Origin: Choristoneura fumiferana
Taxonomy: Eukaryota; Arthropoda; Insecta; Lepidoptera; Tortricidae
Assembly: GCF_025370935.1 (NCBI RefSeq)
Contig: NC_133498.1
Span: forward strand, 9,989,610-10,053,609
Length of the DNA: 64,000 nucleotides
Direction of reading: 5' to 3'
The notes under the pieces were generated by a model that saw nothing but the letters and a program-made list of their open reading frames with translations, did no database searches and had not been told where the DNA came from. Below are positions 43,905-56,329 of this stretch, piece after piece; positions within the stretch are counted from its first letter, which is position 1, and the number at the start of each line of letters is the position of its first letter. The translations under genes were made by a program, and so were the position numbers.

Positions 43905-44077
43905 GTTTCCACCAGAGATGTGTCAGCATGTGTTGTGAGGAATGTGTTTTTCATGAACCAATAGAACAGCCACAGCTCTAGTGGAAACAGCTGAGCGGAG
44001 TGAGGAAATGAAGCATTTCTATTGCTTCATGAAAAACATCGCACATCTTCCGGTCTTGCGGTCGAAACGCAGCCTAA
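43905..44077. mobile_element. Fold-back MITE (right copy only)
   Basis: aaggctgcgtttccaccaga ... cggtcgaaacgcagcct; lies within the about 650 bp missing from the left copy. Confidence 0.65.
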
Positions 44078-44131
44078 GGGTAGGGTAGCTTCCTATATAG
44101 TTAAAAAAAATGACTTTTGCTTTGTTAGCAG

Positions 44132-45592
44132 GTTCCACAATCGCGGCAGCAAGTACCTGCACCCCGTGGACAGCACCACGGAGCCTCCTGTCTTCATCGA
44201 GGACACCAACTTGAACGGGTACTTTAGTGACGCCAGCAACAACGTGGTCAGAAGGGCTGGAGGGCCTAAGGTACGTTAAAGAGGCTACAGAAGAATTGAT
44301 TTTCTCCACCGGCAGGATGATTCACTGAGGAGCGTTTATACGTACTGTTTTGGGTCAACTGAGTTGATATTTTAGTCTAGGTCACCTGTAACGTAGGGAT
44401 AGCCTTATAGTATAAAATAGCCGTCTAAAATATGTAACCAGCTTCTTGGGACAGTGTTTCCGGAGCAGTACAGCTTAATAAACCTCAAGCTTCGTAGTCA
44501 GGTTCTCTAACCACTAGGCCATCTGATCGTCTGGTAGCTTAAGGATCTTTAAAAACGAGCCTATGAGTCCCTCAAACACACCTGTAATACCCCTCGTGTT
44601 GGAAGGTGTCCATGGGCGGCAGTGATTGCTTCCCATCAGCTGACCCGCATGTTCGTCTGCCCCTTCTTAGGTATATAAAAAAATAGTAGTTTAGTGAACC
44701 TGACTACAAAGCTTGATGTTCCGGGTTGGATTTGGCTGTGATGCAGTTAGCCTCGAATGGCTTTTACAGCATCAGCATTTACGGCATGAGAGTTATGCAA
44801 GCAATCGGAATTTTTATGCTACATCGTTTCGGAGAGTCTACGTTAGTCCCGACTGAGAAGAAACGGCAAGACACTCAGTAAGGTTCGACCGAGACTGCTT
44901 TTTAATCTCGGCCGAGACCGAGACCGAGACACAAAAAATAAGGTAATTTGTTGGCTGTAGGGCGTAATATTTTATATGGCGAGGAATGCCTACTCAAAAG
45001 TATTAGCGTTTCGCTTGTTACTCTTGTTAGCGGGAGTCAGTAAGTTGCAAGTAGGTACCAGACGCACGAGCCCGGGCGAGGCGACCAATCAAAATCCCAA
45101 GGAAAGCTAGTGTAACCGCGGTAAATCGTGCGCCAATATTTAAATTGAGTGCCGCCGCGGAGTCTCGGTCGCGGCCGAGAAACTTGGCTGTTTTGGGCCG
45201 AGACCGAGAGCGAGATCTCGGCCCGATTTGTAACCGAGATCTGGGTAGGACCTTAACACTCAGTCGGGTTGAGTTGTCGTCGTCTGCTTTGCTTTGGGAC
45301 TAGGTAATTGGTGTGAACTGTTCCCATGATTTTTATCTTTGAATTCCAGGAACCGGCAGCGACCTACATGGCACCAGTAAACACAGACGCCAGACGCAAT
45401 TCCAACCCTCGCGTACCCATGGACCTGGATGACACCGACCCCAAACACAAGAAGCACACGCACAAGAAGAAGAAGTCGAAACGTGGGCACAAGAAACACC
45501 ATAAGGATGAGAAGAAACGGTTTAACAAGATAAGCTCCATAGAGATTGATAGGAATGTTGTGTCTCTGGAAGATAGTGGGGTCAACAAGTGA
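44132..45592 (+). CDS. SVWC gene exons 12 and 13, right copy (intact end of gene)
   Basis: Exon 12 is 44132-44270, exon 13 is 45350-45592 (243 bp, 80 codons and TGA). Exon 13 encodes EPAATYMAPVNTDARRNSNP, an acidic bridge, a basic block of 26 residues (469-494) with 15 Lys, six His and two Arg, then a short ending SLEDSGVNK. No counterparts of exons 1-11 precede it within 38677-44131. Either it is the other allele, whose upstream exons are represented once on the left, or a partial gene duplicate. Exon 13 here preserves the frame, so this is the better guide to the true C-terminus. Confidence 0.8.
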
Positions 45593-46859
45593 CTAGTCAG
45601 GTAATTTGGCAATATATCTAACCATTTCAAAGTCAAAGTCAAAATATCTTTGGGTCAATAGTACATTGTGCATTAAGGGGCGTAAGAAGGGGATTACTAA
45701 CGAGAGTCTGTTAGAAGCCCGACGCCGGAGATTAATCTTGCAAAATTGGTGCAAGATCTCGGCACTCCCTAAATAACATTACTGACGAGCAAGTCTGATG
45801 TTTTTTTTTCTTTGCATTGTTTCTGACTTCTTTAACTAACAAAATATTAAAATATGTATGGCCCCACATTTTTTTATTCGTTAGTTCAGCAAACAGATTT
45901 TAGGTTGAAGCCAGACGAGCGATTTTTTTGAGTCACGTATTTTCGGTTGCGTTAATGAGGGCTATTGTTTTTTTGTCCTTCTAGATGACGCCACTGTTGC
46001 GTGAGGTTTTTAAGTGTGGCTTTCAAAGTCTGTTATTACAGGCGTGAAAACAAAGTTTAGATTAAAATCATATTTAAAAAAAAAACTGTTTATTATAAAT
46101 CAGAATATCATTACAAAAATTTAATACACCTTAAAACCGTACCATAAAAATATCGAGCAACCACAGTGTTGCGTAGTCCCGTTTATTGTTCGTAAAAAAA
46201 GGGAGGACAGAAGTTTCCGAAAGACAAAACCGTCTCAAACTTTGATGATCGAAGGTCTCAAAACACAGACATTCATTGCCCCGTAACGCATAATTGCCAT
46301 AATTAATTTCAGGTAATGCAAAATATTCACAAAATTATTCTAATTATAACTAAACCCGCGTAGCTCACCGAAAAACTATGACATGTGACATTTCGGAGAC
46401 CTCACGCTACACTAGCGCCTCTAGAGGCGAATTCGTACGCGATAGCCCTCATTATGCTGCATTCGGTTTTATACAAAAGTCCAGTTTCTGCCACACGGTG
46501 ACTCAAAATGAGTTGTACAGACAGATTGTATTAAAATAAAATTACGCAAACGATATTACCGTGACTCGCGAGTCCCAAAAATTGTGCTCGTCTGGCTTCA
46601 CCCTAACTTAGGTAGTGGTCAATATAGGTAGTCATCGTGTATTATTTTTTTCAGATTTCTGATTCACTCTGCCGCTGCGTGGCTCGCTAAATACGATTCG
46701 GCTGTTATTTTAGTTAATAATCTAAATAGTATAGAAGAACGTATCGAAAACGACGAGCTTCTTAAGAATGTTTTAAGGAAGCTGTGAGGCATTCCCTCAC
46801 TTATCTGTGTTAGGTTATGGCCCTAAAGATGTGTGAGGTAGCTAGTAAAGATCTCGTAA

Positions 46860-47220
46860 TGAGGGTATTTTGACACAGACTAATGAGGGTTTTGACAGAG
46901 GCGAAATATCGCTAGATGGCGTTAGTATCGTGAGAGTCGTTTGACGTTTGCTCGTGATTGGTTAAATAACTAAATGAGCCAATCGCAAGCAAACGTCAAA
47001 CGTCAAACAGACTTCACGATACTAACGCCATCTAGCGACATTTCGCCTCTGTGAAAACCCTCACTGGCGCTAGAATCGTAAGGTTCATTTGACAACTTTG
47101 ACGTTTGCGTCACGTTTGTGAATGGTTCAATAAATGAGCCAATCGCAGCAAGACTGGAACGTCAAATGGACTTCTCGACACCGGCGCCATCTAGGGATAT
47201 ATCGCCTGTAACGAAACCCT
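46860..47220. mobile_element. Fold-back MITE pair (right copy)
   Basis: Counterpart of 29690-30055, with several SNPs in the arms. Confidence 0.65.
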
Positions 47221-47389
47221 CATTCTTATTTGATCGCAATGGAAAAGACGGTATTGGCTGTCTATCTACAAGCAAGAATTAAAGCTTGAGACACACAGAG
47301 AGCGGTGGCGGGGCGGCGCGGCGCGGAGGCGGTACCGGTTGTAATATTCGAGCTACCATGAAAGAGGGCACATAGAATACCGCGCGGGA

Positions 47390-47935
47390 AATAATAATAA
47401 TAGATTTATTTCGACCAACTTGGATCAAATTGTTAGTATTTAATTTAACATGCCATAAGGTTAGGTTAGGTTAACGAGTTTAACAAATTAAATTAAATTA
47501 AAACATAATACTATTATGTACGTAATGGTATGTAATTGGTACTCCATTAGACAGCGCCTCGCACATGAAGCTGACAACAGCGATTCATGTACGGACAGTC
47601 CAACCTATTCGCCACCACGCTCAGGATGCTGTTGGTACTGGCACGAACTCTGCGCACCAGGGATGCACATCGTTTACGCATCGTAGTGTAAAAGCAATCT
47701 ACTCGAGCCTCCGCGAACATCCCCGAGTCCCCGACGCACTGCAGAATCGCGGCAGCCTCATCAGCATCCTGAACAAGCAGTAGTATGTAAAACAATCTAC
47801 TCGAGTCTCCGCGAACATCCCCGACGCACTGCAGGACGCGGCAGCCCCATCAGCATCCTGAACGCGTTGTTATACTGTACGCGCAGCGCGCTGTACTGCT
47901 TGTGTGTATTTCACCCACAGGCTGCTCGTGTAAAA
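47390..47935 (-). pseudogene. LINE-like remnant (right copy) with internal duplication
   Basis: ctactcgagcctccgcgaac at about 47698 recurs as ctactcgagtctccgcgaac at about 47797. The left copy has one such segment. Confidence 0.5.
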
Positions 47936-48394
47936 GTTTGTGCAGTAGCTTTAAAAAGAGTCACCTTAACTTCTTTAGAACAGCGTGAACAGCGTTTAGA
48001 AATAAGCTCTTTCACGTTAGCTCGAATATTACAACTGGCACCGCCTCCGCGCCGCGAAGCTCCGGCTCCGACGTCAGTGTGTTTCTAGCTTAGCTTATTC
48101 ACACTAGCGTTTTCGCTGGCGGTTTCCCGGCGGAAAAACGCTAGTGTGAACCAGCTCTAAGATGTAAAAAATAAGATACCTATACATTTTTCATAGTACA
48201 AGAACCGAGTAGATGAAGTGTATCAAATCAATCAAATAATGTCACCAGCTAACTTACCTTTAAAACTAGTTTCGTTTCCCAATGTCTGAGCTAGTCAGAG
48301 ACCTGTATGATACCAATACCACAGTATTCAAGATTGTCAGCTTAGATATGCATTTCAAGTAACATTTTGGCTTGAATTATTATAATTAAAATAT

Positions 48395-48865
48395 GCGTGA
48401 CTGAGCTAGTTTCAGTCACTTTCAAAATTAAAATATGCATGACTGAGCTAGTTTCAGTCACTTTTAAAATTAAAATATGCATGACTGAGCTAGTTTCAGT
48501 CACTTTTAAAATTAAAATATGCATGACTGAGCTAGTTTCAGTCACTTTCAAAACTAAAATATGCATGACTGAGCTAGTTTCAGTCACTTTTAAATTAAAA
48601 TATGCGTGACTGAGCTAGTTTCAGTCACTTTTTAAAATTAAAATATGCATGACTGAGCTAGTTTCAGTCACTTTCAAAATTAAAATATGCATGACTGAGC
48701 TAGTTTCAGTCACTTTCAAAATTAAAATATGCATGACTGAGCTAGTTTCAGTCACTTTCAAAATTAAAATATGCATGACTGAGCTAGTTTCACTCACTTT
48801 TTTAGTTAAAATATGCGTGAGCTGGCTTCTTCAGTCACTTTTAAATTAAAATACCTATTAGTAAC
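48395..48865. repeat. 42-bp tandem array, about 11 units (right copy)
   Basis: Unit starts at 48395, 48437, 48479, 48521, 48563, 48604, 48647, 48689, 48731, 48773 and 48815; two units have single-base length changes that break the frame. One unit more than the left copy. Confidence 0.9.
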
Positions 48866-49170
48866 TGAGCTGTTTTCTAATACTGTAGTGTTGCTGTCAT
48901 TAAGTGAAGTAGATATTAGAATGGCTAAGTGCAATAATTTATATTAAGTATTTTTTTGATAAATGGCATTGTCATTTTAAACTCTACGTTTGTAAGCGAA
49001 ATCAGAAAAAAGAGGCGTATGAGGCAAAGCAGCTTCGCTACAACCAGGAAAATGTACCTAGCTTATTTGATCAAATATTAGATTAATTTAAGAACCTTCC
49101 ATTTTGAACACGCGACCTGTGCACGAATTGTCTAACGCCCTGGCGCTCGCATTCCCTATCTCTTTCTATC

Positions 49171-49460
49171 CTAAAGCTGCGGCTCCACTGAGGCGGAGAC
49201 GAGACGCGCTTAGCGGAGGCGAGACGTGTAGGTATCGACCAATCCATACACATCTAAATTCAAATGATTTATTCAGTAAATAGGCTGCAATGGGCACTTT
49301 TACACGTCATTTTCCCATGATATGTATGTATGTATGTATTTTTTAAAACTACCAGCGCAGCTATCTGATGATAATGAGGCGGAGTGGTGATTTGGATTCA
49401 ACTAATATGATTGGTCGATCTCTACACGTCTCGTCTCCGCCTCGGTGGAGCCGCAGCCTT
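49171..49460. mobile_element. Fold-back MITE interrupted by insertion (right copy)
   Basis: The same arms as 31869-32037; 49256-49370 is extra and includes (atgt)n and a LINE-tail-like caaatgatttattcagtaaa. Confidence 0.6.
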
Positions 49461-49630
49461 ATCCTACACCGTACGGGAGAAAGAAATGGTGGAATTGATT
49501 GTGAATGCATTAGACAATAAGGTGACTGGCCTTTTATTAAGAGGTTCAAAATTCAAATTTTGTATCGTGCCGTTCCGCTCACGCTTACAGTATGATCAAG
49601 ACGGTAGATACAAACTTCGATTTTCAAAAT

Positions 49631-50129
49631 TGACAAGATTTCATATTTCTAAGACTATAATTTGATTCGCTGTCTTTATTCTGTTTGGAAAGAGAAAAAC
49701 GCTGATATTTTTAAAATTTCGCTACAACTATAATGATGATGATGATGATTCCTGTACTAATTAATAATATTAATGTACGTTTTTTTTTTTAATATGTGCT
49801 TATTCTAAAAGGGCATAACTCCAAAACTACGACACAATAGATCCATTACTTTTGTCTAGTCTTTTAAAAAAAAGATCACGTAAATCTGACGTAGACGTTG
49901 CATAGAGACGTTGTCAAAATTATAACAACTCCTTTTTCTGATGAAAAAGGCAACGGAAACATATCTATTCCGTCGTAGTGTTGGCAAATTCAGCCATATT
50001 TTTTAATTTTTTTGTATTTTTTTAAATATGGAGAAATCAATTATAATAAATATTTTCCCATGTTCAGGAGGCAAAACTCTTTCGATTCCTGTAGTAATTT
50101 ACAGGTGTTATAAAAATGAAATCTTGTCA
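49631..50129. mobile_element. MITE, 499 bp, right copy only
   Basis: Perfect 14-bp inverted ends TGACAAGATTTCAT / ATGAAATCTTGTCA flanked by AT on both sides. The left copy at about 32205 has the unfilled caaaatag. No ORF. Confidence 0.8.
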
Positions 50130-50154
50130 ATAGTCGCCCCTGCTTCACCACTCT

Positions 50155-50299
50155 TAAGCCGAGTTTAGACTTGCAAGAAAAATCGTGCAAGTTGCATTAC
50201 ATTGCGAGGCCGTAAAGCCAACGAGTTTGTAGTGGTCAATCGAGCGCGCAATGTAATGCAACTTGCACAATTTTTCTTGCAAGTCTAAACTCGGCTTTA
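50155..50299. mobile_element. Fold-back MITE (right copy)
   Basis: Counterpart of 32226-32371. Confidence 0.75.
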
Positions 50300-50535
50300 A
50301 GTGCCTATTATCTCGCATGTTTTACGTAATGTCGTCTCTGTTTGTATTGTTCGAATAGAAAGAGACATAAAATAATAGGAACTAATTAACGAGTGCTGTA
50401 ACAGGGCCAAAAATTATCATGACTTTTAACTAACAGCGTAAAAAAAATCAACTCCATTTTAACCCTTCTCTAATGGTCTGATTATTATGAAACTTTGTGC
50501 ATGTATTAGAGCTCTGATGACAAAATAATCGAGTA

Positions 50536-50669
50536 CAGTCAACGTCATAAATAAGTGATCACTTTTGTACCTTGTCACTTTAACGTCATGTTTGAAAAGC
50601 CATACGAATTTGTATAAAGACTGAAAGCGACAAGGTACAGAAATGGTCACTTATTTATGACGTTGACTG
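50536..50669. mobile_element. TA-flanked fold-back element, type 2 (right copy)
   Basis: 134 bp between TA dinucleotides, ends CAGTCAACGTCATAAATAAG / its inverse ATTTATGACGTTGACTG. Occupies the exact TA that carries a different element in the left copy (32611-32740). Confidence 0.75.
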
Positions 50670-51328
50670 TACCATTAACAAAATGAGTATCTACTTATTT
50701 TTTCATAATAAACTTACATCGCTTACAAAGCCACAGATACTGTTTGAGTTAGTAAAATCTATGCTATTTATTGAATTGTAAGTAATAAAGTTTATTTAAA
50801 TAGTAGCTACTGTAGTTTTTTTTTTCACCCTCTATCTAAGAAAAGTTGAAAACGTCGACCATGTCATTACAAAGTTAAATAAGTGTCTCAAAAACGGCTG
50901 AACCGATTTTTATACAACATAGCTAAGAACCGTGTCAAGTAAACTTGTTTTCACGTTAAAAAACGCATCTAAATCGGTCCATCCGTTTGAGAGCTACGAC
51001 GCCACAGACAGACAGAGAGATTGGCTAACACCCCTCTTTTTATGGCGGGGGTTAAGAATAGCTGCGGGGAAGTATGGTTATGCCTAGGTTTTTGCAGATA
51101 AAAATATATATAACTATTTAAATGCCTTTATTCTTCATTATTTACATTTACAAACAGACTTAATTCAAACATAACTTACTATGAAATGCAGTGAATACAG
51201 TGTCCTTTAGTATTAAATACAAAAACAGTAACATACAATATGTTTTTAAAACAATAGCCTAGAAACACGGATTTATAAAATGTTACAACAACAACATAAA
51301 ACTACAACAACAAGCTAACTACAATGAC

Positions 51329-51636
51329 AGCCGTGGTGGCCTAATGGTTTGACCTATCGCCTCTCAAGCAGAGGGTCGTGGGTTCAAACCCCGGCTCGCA
51401 CCTCTGAATTTTTCGAAATTCATGTGCGGAATTACATTTGAAATTTACCACGAGCTTTGCGGTGAAGGAAAACATCGTGAGGAAACCTGCACAAACCTGC
51501 GAAGCAATTCAATGGTGCGTGTGAAGTTCCCAATCCGCACTGGGCCCGCGTGGGAACTACGGCCCAAGCCCTCTTGTTCTGAGAGGAGGCCTGTGCCCAG
51601 CAGTGGGACGTGTATAGGCTGGGATGATGATGAACA
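51329..51636 (+). mobile_element. SINE family C, full length (right copy)
   Basis: Counterpart of 33377; box A has ggcctaatgg instead of ggcctagtgg. Confidence 0.8.
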
Positions 51637-52407
51637 AGCTAAAAGCTGTTTCACAACCACAAGCTTTTCTTAACTTGCAATTTACGTATGTAACTAAATA
51701 ATTAATTGAATCAGGCGTTACTTTGCGTAGGTCACTATCATTAAACTATAAACATCAACTACAACAGCTTGAACTCTGGTTGTGTTCGAAACGTGTCAGC
51801 AGTGGTGGTGGTGAGTTGGGTTAGTGTGTGTATGTTCTGACAGCGTGGAAGTGGAGGTACTGCTTGAACATACATTTGTTGCATAGACAGCTGTCATAAG
51901 GTCACGGGTGAGCAAAGTATTGTTTATAGGTCAAGCAAAATTTTCATTCATTTCATTTAACAGGATAAAAAAAAAGAGGTAACAGGGTCAATCAACTTTT
52001 ACTGTATCTTGTAGCCATGGTAACATCTGAGTTACTTATTAAGAGTATGATTTTCTGAGGTACAAACCCACTAAAAGTTGTTTCTTCATAGCTCATCTCC
52101 TAAGCATGGTATATGTTACATAAACTCTTGGGGCCTAGCTTTTTTAACAGACTTTTTTACTTGCGCCTTAGACGTGGTTCACAAGTACATTCGACCGGGG
52201 ACGTATCTGATATCGGAAATGATTATATCTAAAGTTAAAAAGTCGACCGTCAAAATATAGAAAGTAGGTTAAGTTAGGTTCGATATTTTGACCGTTGATA
52301 TATTAACCATAGATATTTCAATATTCCGATACATGCCCATTCAGCCGTTATTATTAGCGTTAATTAGTCCTTTATAAAGTACGCGAGGCATTGCATATTT
52401 TTCTAAC

Positions 52408-52629
52408 ATCCACCATACTAATATTATAAATGCGAAAGTGTTTGTGTGTAAGTTTGTCCGTCTTTCACGTCGAAACGGAGCGACGGATCGACGTGATTTT
52501 TGGCATAGAGATAGTTTATGGGCCAGAGAGTGACATAGGCTACTTTTTATCCCTGGAAAATGCACAGTTCCAGAGGGGACAGCGCGCGATAACGGAATTC
52601 CACGCGGGCGAAGCCGCGGACAAAAGCTA
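52408..52629 (+). mobile_element. Non-autonomous Helitron-like element (right copy)
   Basis: Counterpart of 34657-34879 with the same hairpin and CTAG end. Confidence 0.75.
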
Positions 52630-52915
52630 GTACACTATAAAGTGAATGACCCAACAGTATGTTCTGAATAATTTTATTTTAATTAGACTTGAATTTATTT
52701 AATAAAACTGGAGATTTGCTCCTAGTCTCTGGTTCTAAGCTACCTGTCAGTAAATACTTCAACTTCAACTTTTTGTTTAATGGCAACTGGTTGCTTTAGG
52801 TTAGCAACCATTACTGCCAATGACACCTGACAGCAGCAAAGTATACATGTGTCTGACCGGTTATTAAAGGTACTTAATTTACTTTACATTACACTGGTTT
52901 ATGAATTACTAGGTT

Positions 52916-54460
52916 TTACCGCATATTTTCTATCACAAGCTTTTCTGTCTGATACATGTCACCGACGGCCACCTGAAAGACAAGGAATAAATAGATTAGA
53001 AACAATTTAATAAACTGATTGATTTTAAAACCAAAATTCATCCTCTATTAGGTATTTATCCAAAAATGTACAGATTAGTTCATAAAAGACACAGTTCTAA
53101 GGTAACAAACAAAAAATAATACAATTCAGAAACTCCTTCTTTTGAGGCTGGTTTACTAAGAACAAGGAGGTATATGCCAATGGGCAGTCTTTTTGAGATA
53201 TTTATGAAAAAAAAAACTTTTTTTATGTAAATGTAAAACTCATTTCCGAATAAAGGGCTTAATCAGGAGGCACGGCAGTGGCCCCGCCAAGTCAAGCAAA
53301 AAGCTGCATTATTATTGTACCAAAAACTACAAATCATGTTTAAAGTTCAATTTTTCAAAGTTTTATATACTATTATTTACAATGCCTGTTACCTTGAACT
53401 TTATGCAGGTGAATTGAAACTAATTTCTCTTTAAAGGATAATTAAGTATGCACAATAAAACAGTGTAAAAGTATTTTTATTTTATTATTCGACTGGGTGG
53501 CAAACGAGCAAGTGGGTCTCCTGATGGTAAGAGATCACCACCGCCCATAAACATCTGCAACATGCATTGTTGGTACTTATGGGCAGTGGTGATCATTTCT
53601 CATCAGATGACCCGCTAGCTTGTTTGCCTCCCTCTCATAATAAAAAAAGTATACAAATTATGATATTTTTTTAAAGTCTGTAAGTAGTGTTTTTAATTGT
53701 CGCATATTGGCAAAAGAAGATTAAAAGTGTTCTTTTATAATGTCATGTATCATGTCAATATCATTTGCCAAGTTTGTGAATTTTACAATTTGAATTTGAC
53801 CTTTAAACAGTGTCTGTGAGTGAACTTATATTTAGGTAAGATTTTTTTTTTCAATTTGGCCAGAAACCAGGTGATTTTTTTCAACTGAGCCAAAAGTAAC
53901 TAAAAGCAGGAAATTGAAGACTTGGCTGTATGGTGTTCATTCTTTGCTTTTTTTTTACTTTTTATTAGGTAAGATAAGGGTAAAAAATACTGATTAATTT
54001 TATGTAAAAAAATAAAAAAAAATAATATACTTACTTGACGTCTGATTATGGGAAGATTTTCTTTAGCATATAAATACTCTTTCTTGATTTGCTTTGGATC
54101 TGACAGTGTCTTGTTTTCTTTAAAGGCATCTCTGATTCTGCGGAGTGCGTAAGACCTACAGAAAAAAAAGTCATTATGACGACTAAATTTCACATGTTTA
54201 TGAACAAGGTATAAGTAGACCAATTTATGAAATATTTCGAGAACTTTTTGGTATTATCTTTCTGATTGGATTGTTATTTTTAACAGACGAAGTCAAAATG
54301 TTCCAAAAAAAAAGAATTCATGAAAATTAGGTTATGTAATTTAAAAAAATGAAATATGAATTGGGGCATACCGGAAATTGTAGTTGGTGAAGTTTTGAGA
54401 CTCTCTTAATAAGGTTTTGTAGATCGTTAGAATCTGCATCTTAGTTGGACTGCTTGCCAT
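52916..54460 (-). CDS. LYRM4: ISD11 / LYRM4 (right copy)
   Basis: Exons 54460-54372, 54155-54035 and 52972-52916 on minus, 88 residues, fully open. Two coding differences from the left copy were seen: GCC to CCC at codon 65 (Ala to Pro, NLPIIRRQ) and a synonymous GCA to GCC at codon 72. The 3' flank carries about 142 bp (52754-52895) absent from the left copy. Splice sites are conserved. Most likely the second allele of a single gene rather than a paralogue. Confidence 0.9.
53473..53647. mobile_element. Family B 3' ends, head-to-head (right copy)
   Basis: Counterpart of 35690-35862. Confidence 0.5.
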
Positions 54461-55899
54461 TCTCTATCTTGCACAAGAATTTCCTTATTTTGTCAAACTC
54501 TAATGAAAAGTGAAAAATGTAAATAAGACCGAGTTTCATTTCACGTCACGTCATGCAATGCTATGATTACTCTTTTCTTTACTGCGCGAGAGGGTGATGT
54601 TTTGGTAATTAAAATGTAAAGAATTTAAAAATTGTATTTAGTTAACGTAGTCTATTTTTATACTCGTTATTTATAGAAAAAATATTGGTATTGAAAATTA
54701 AAGTTATGAATTATAAATTACTTTACAAGCGTGTGATGGAACGTTTTACAATGTTGCTAAGTTTAATAAATAATGGTAATGGGATATTGTAAGTACCCAC
54801 CTTAAAAATTAACTAAGTGTGACTTAGTTAATATAAAATTATTTTCATATAAACGTAACAGCCTCTTCAAGTACCTTGATTTTTTTTAATTAATTGCAAT
54901 AATATAGAATGCTCTTGTGCAAAAATCAGATGAATTAAAAGTTCTACGAGTACGTCGAAGTGGTATTGAAAAAACTGATCATGGCAATACCGCTACTACC
55001 ATACCGTCATGCGATCTGTCAAAAAAACGTCAAGTTTTTATTGAACGAAAGGGCCGTCATTTCGCAGTCCGTTTAAATTAATTATAAGCTGAAAACTAAC
55101 GCAAAAGTAATGAAGTAACACCATAAGGAAACAAATTAGGACACATTTAACATCAACACCTTTATACACTGTGAGTACCTTTATAATATTGTCATTATTT
55201 CTCTTTTAAAATAAATAGGACATGGTTTTTTTATGTGTTTAGATGGAAATTGAGTCGAAGTAGTAGTTATAATGATGTTCTAATGCCTTCAAGTATTCCG
55301 TGATGAGTAGTGACGCGGTTTTTTCCAAGCAGTTTGTCTGCTTTCGATTCTAAATGGGTTTGCTGTTGTGTAATATAAGTTGACCGGATTTCGTTCATAC
55401 GCGCTTACTTATCTAACTGTATAATATAAGTTACTACGGGCCACTCATAACATCGCCAAATAATGGTCACGCTCTGTTTGTATACCTCGTAGAATACGTG
55501 TTTGGTACTTGTGTTGTGCCTGTTTCAAAATGTTTATAAACACATATGTTTTACTTGAGATCTAGTGGATAACAACATGCTGTTATTAAAATAATTTAGA
55601 AGACAATTGACTATTTTAGGAAACCTCTTTAACATGGTTGTGGGTAATAATATTTTTTTTGGAAAATTCAGGTGTTATTTAGGATTGTATGCCTAGTGCT
55701 TTATAGTTTCCAATTAAACTTTATGAATATAAATAGCAGCTGGTTAAACATCAAAAGGAAGAAGTCATGATTCACCAATAGTGACATAAGTTACTAAAAG
55801 TTCCATTAAAATGGTATTTCACACAAATAAATACAATGAATTATTAACAATTACTTTGGTCACCCACTTCCTTATGATAGCTCTGTCTATGCTCTATAC

Positions 55900-56295
55900 C
55901 AGGGTTTCTCAAACTGGGGTATGCAAACCCCTAGGGGTTCGCTATTCAATGGTGGTTCGCGACAAGGTTTACGTGATGGTGGCTGCAAGACTGGCAAGAT
56001 GATTAAGATTGGTTTTTGCAGTCTTTTTGTATTTTTTAACTCCAAATTTGTTACTTATTTGTTTGTTATTTGTTGTTGTTTGTTTCAGTTTGTATTTTCA
56101 TTGGCAAGATGATTCTTACCTATATTTGTTACCCTTTATTGAAATAAATAATATACACTATATTATGATGATGTTTGAAATAAAAATAAACTTAGTTTCT
56201 CCAACAGTCAATTTTATTACTTTCTTTGGGGGGGGTTTGCTGTCGTCTAGAAACTTTAACAGGGGTATGTGGAGTAATAAGTTTGAGAAACCCTG
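55900..56295. mobile_element. hAT-type MITE (right copy)
   Basis: Counterpart of 38122-38489, the same 8-bp flanks, eight G's instead of 20, and a longer A/T-rich centre. Confidence 0.8.
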
Positions 56296-56329
56296 CTTTA
56301 TACTCTATGCAGCAAATGGGTATGTGTTT

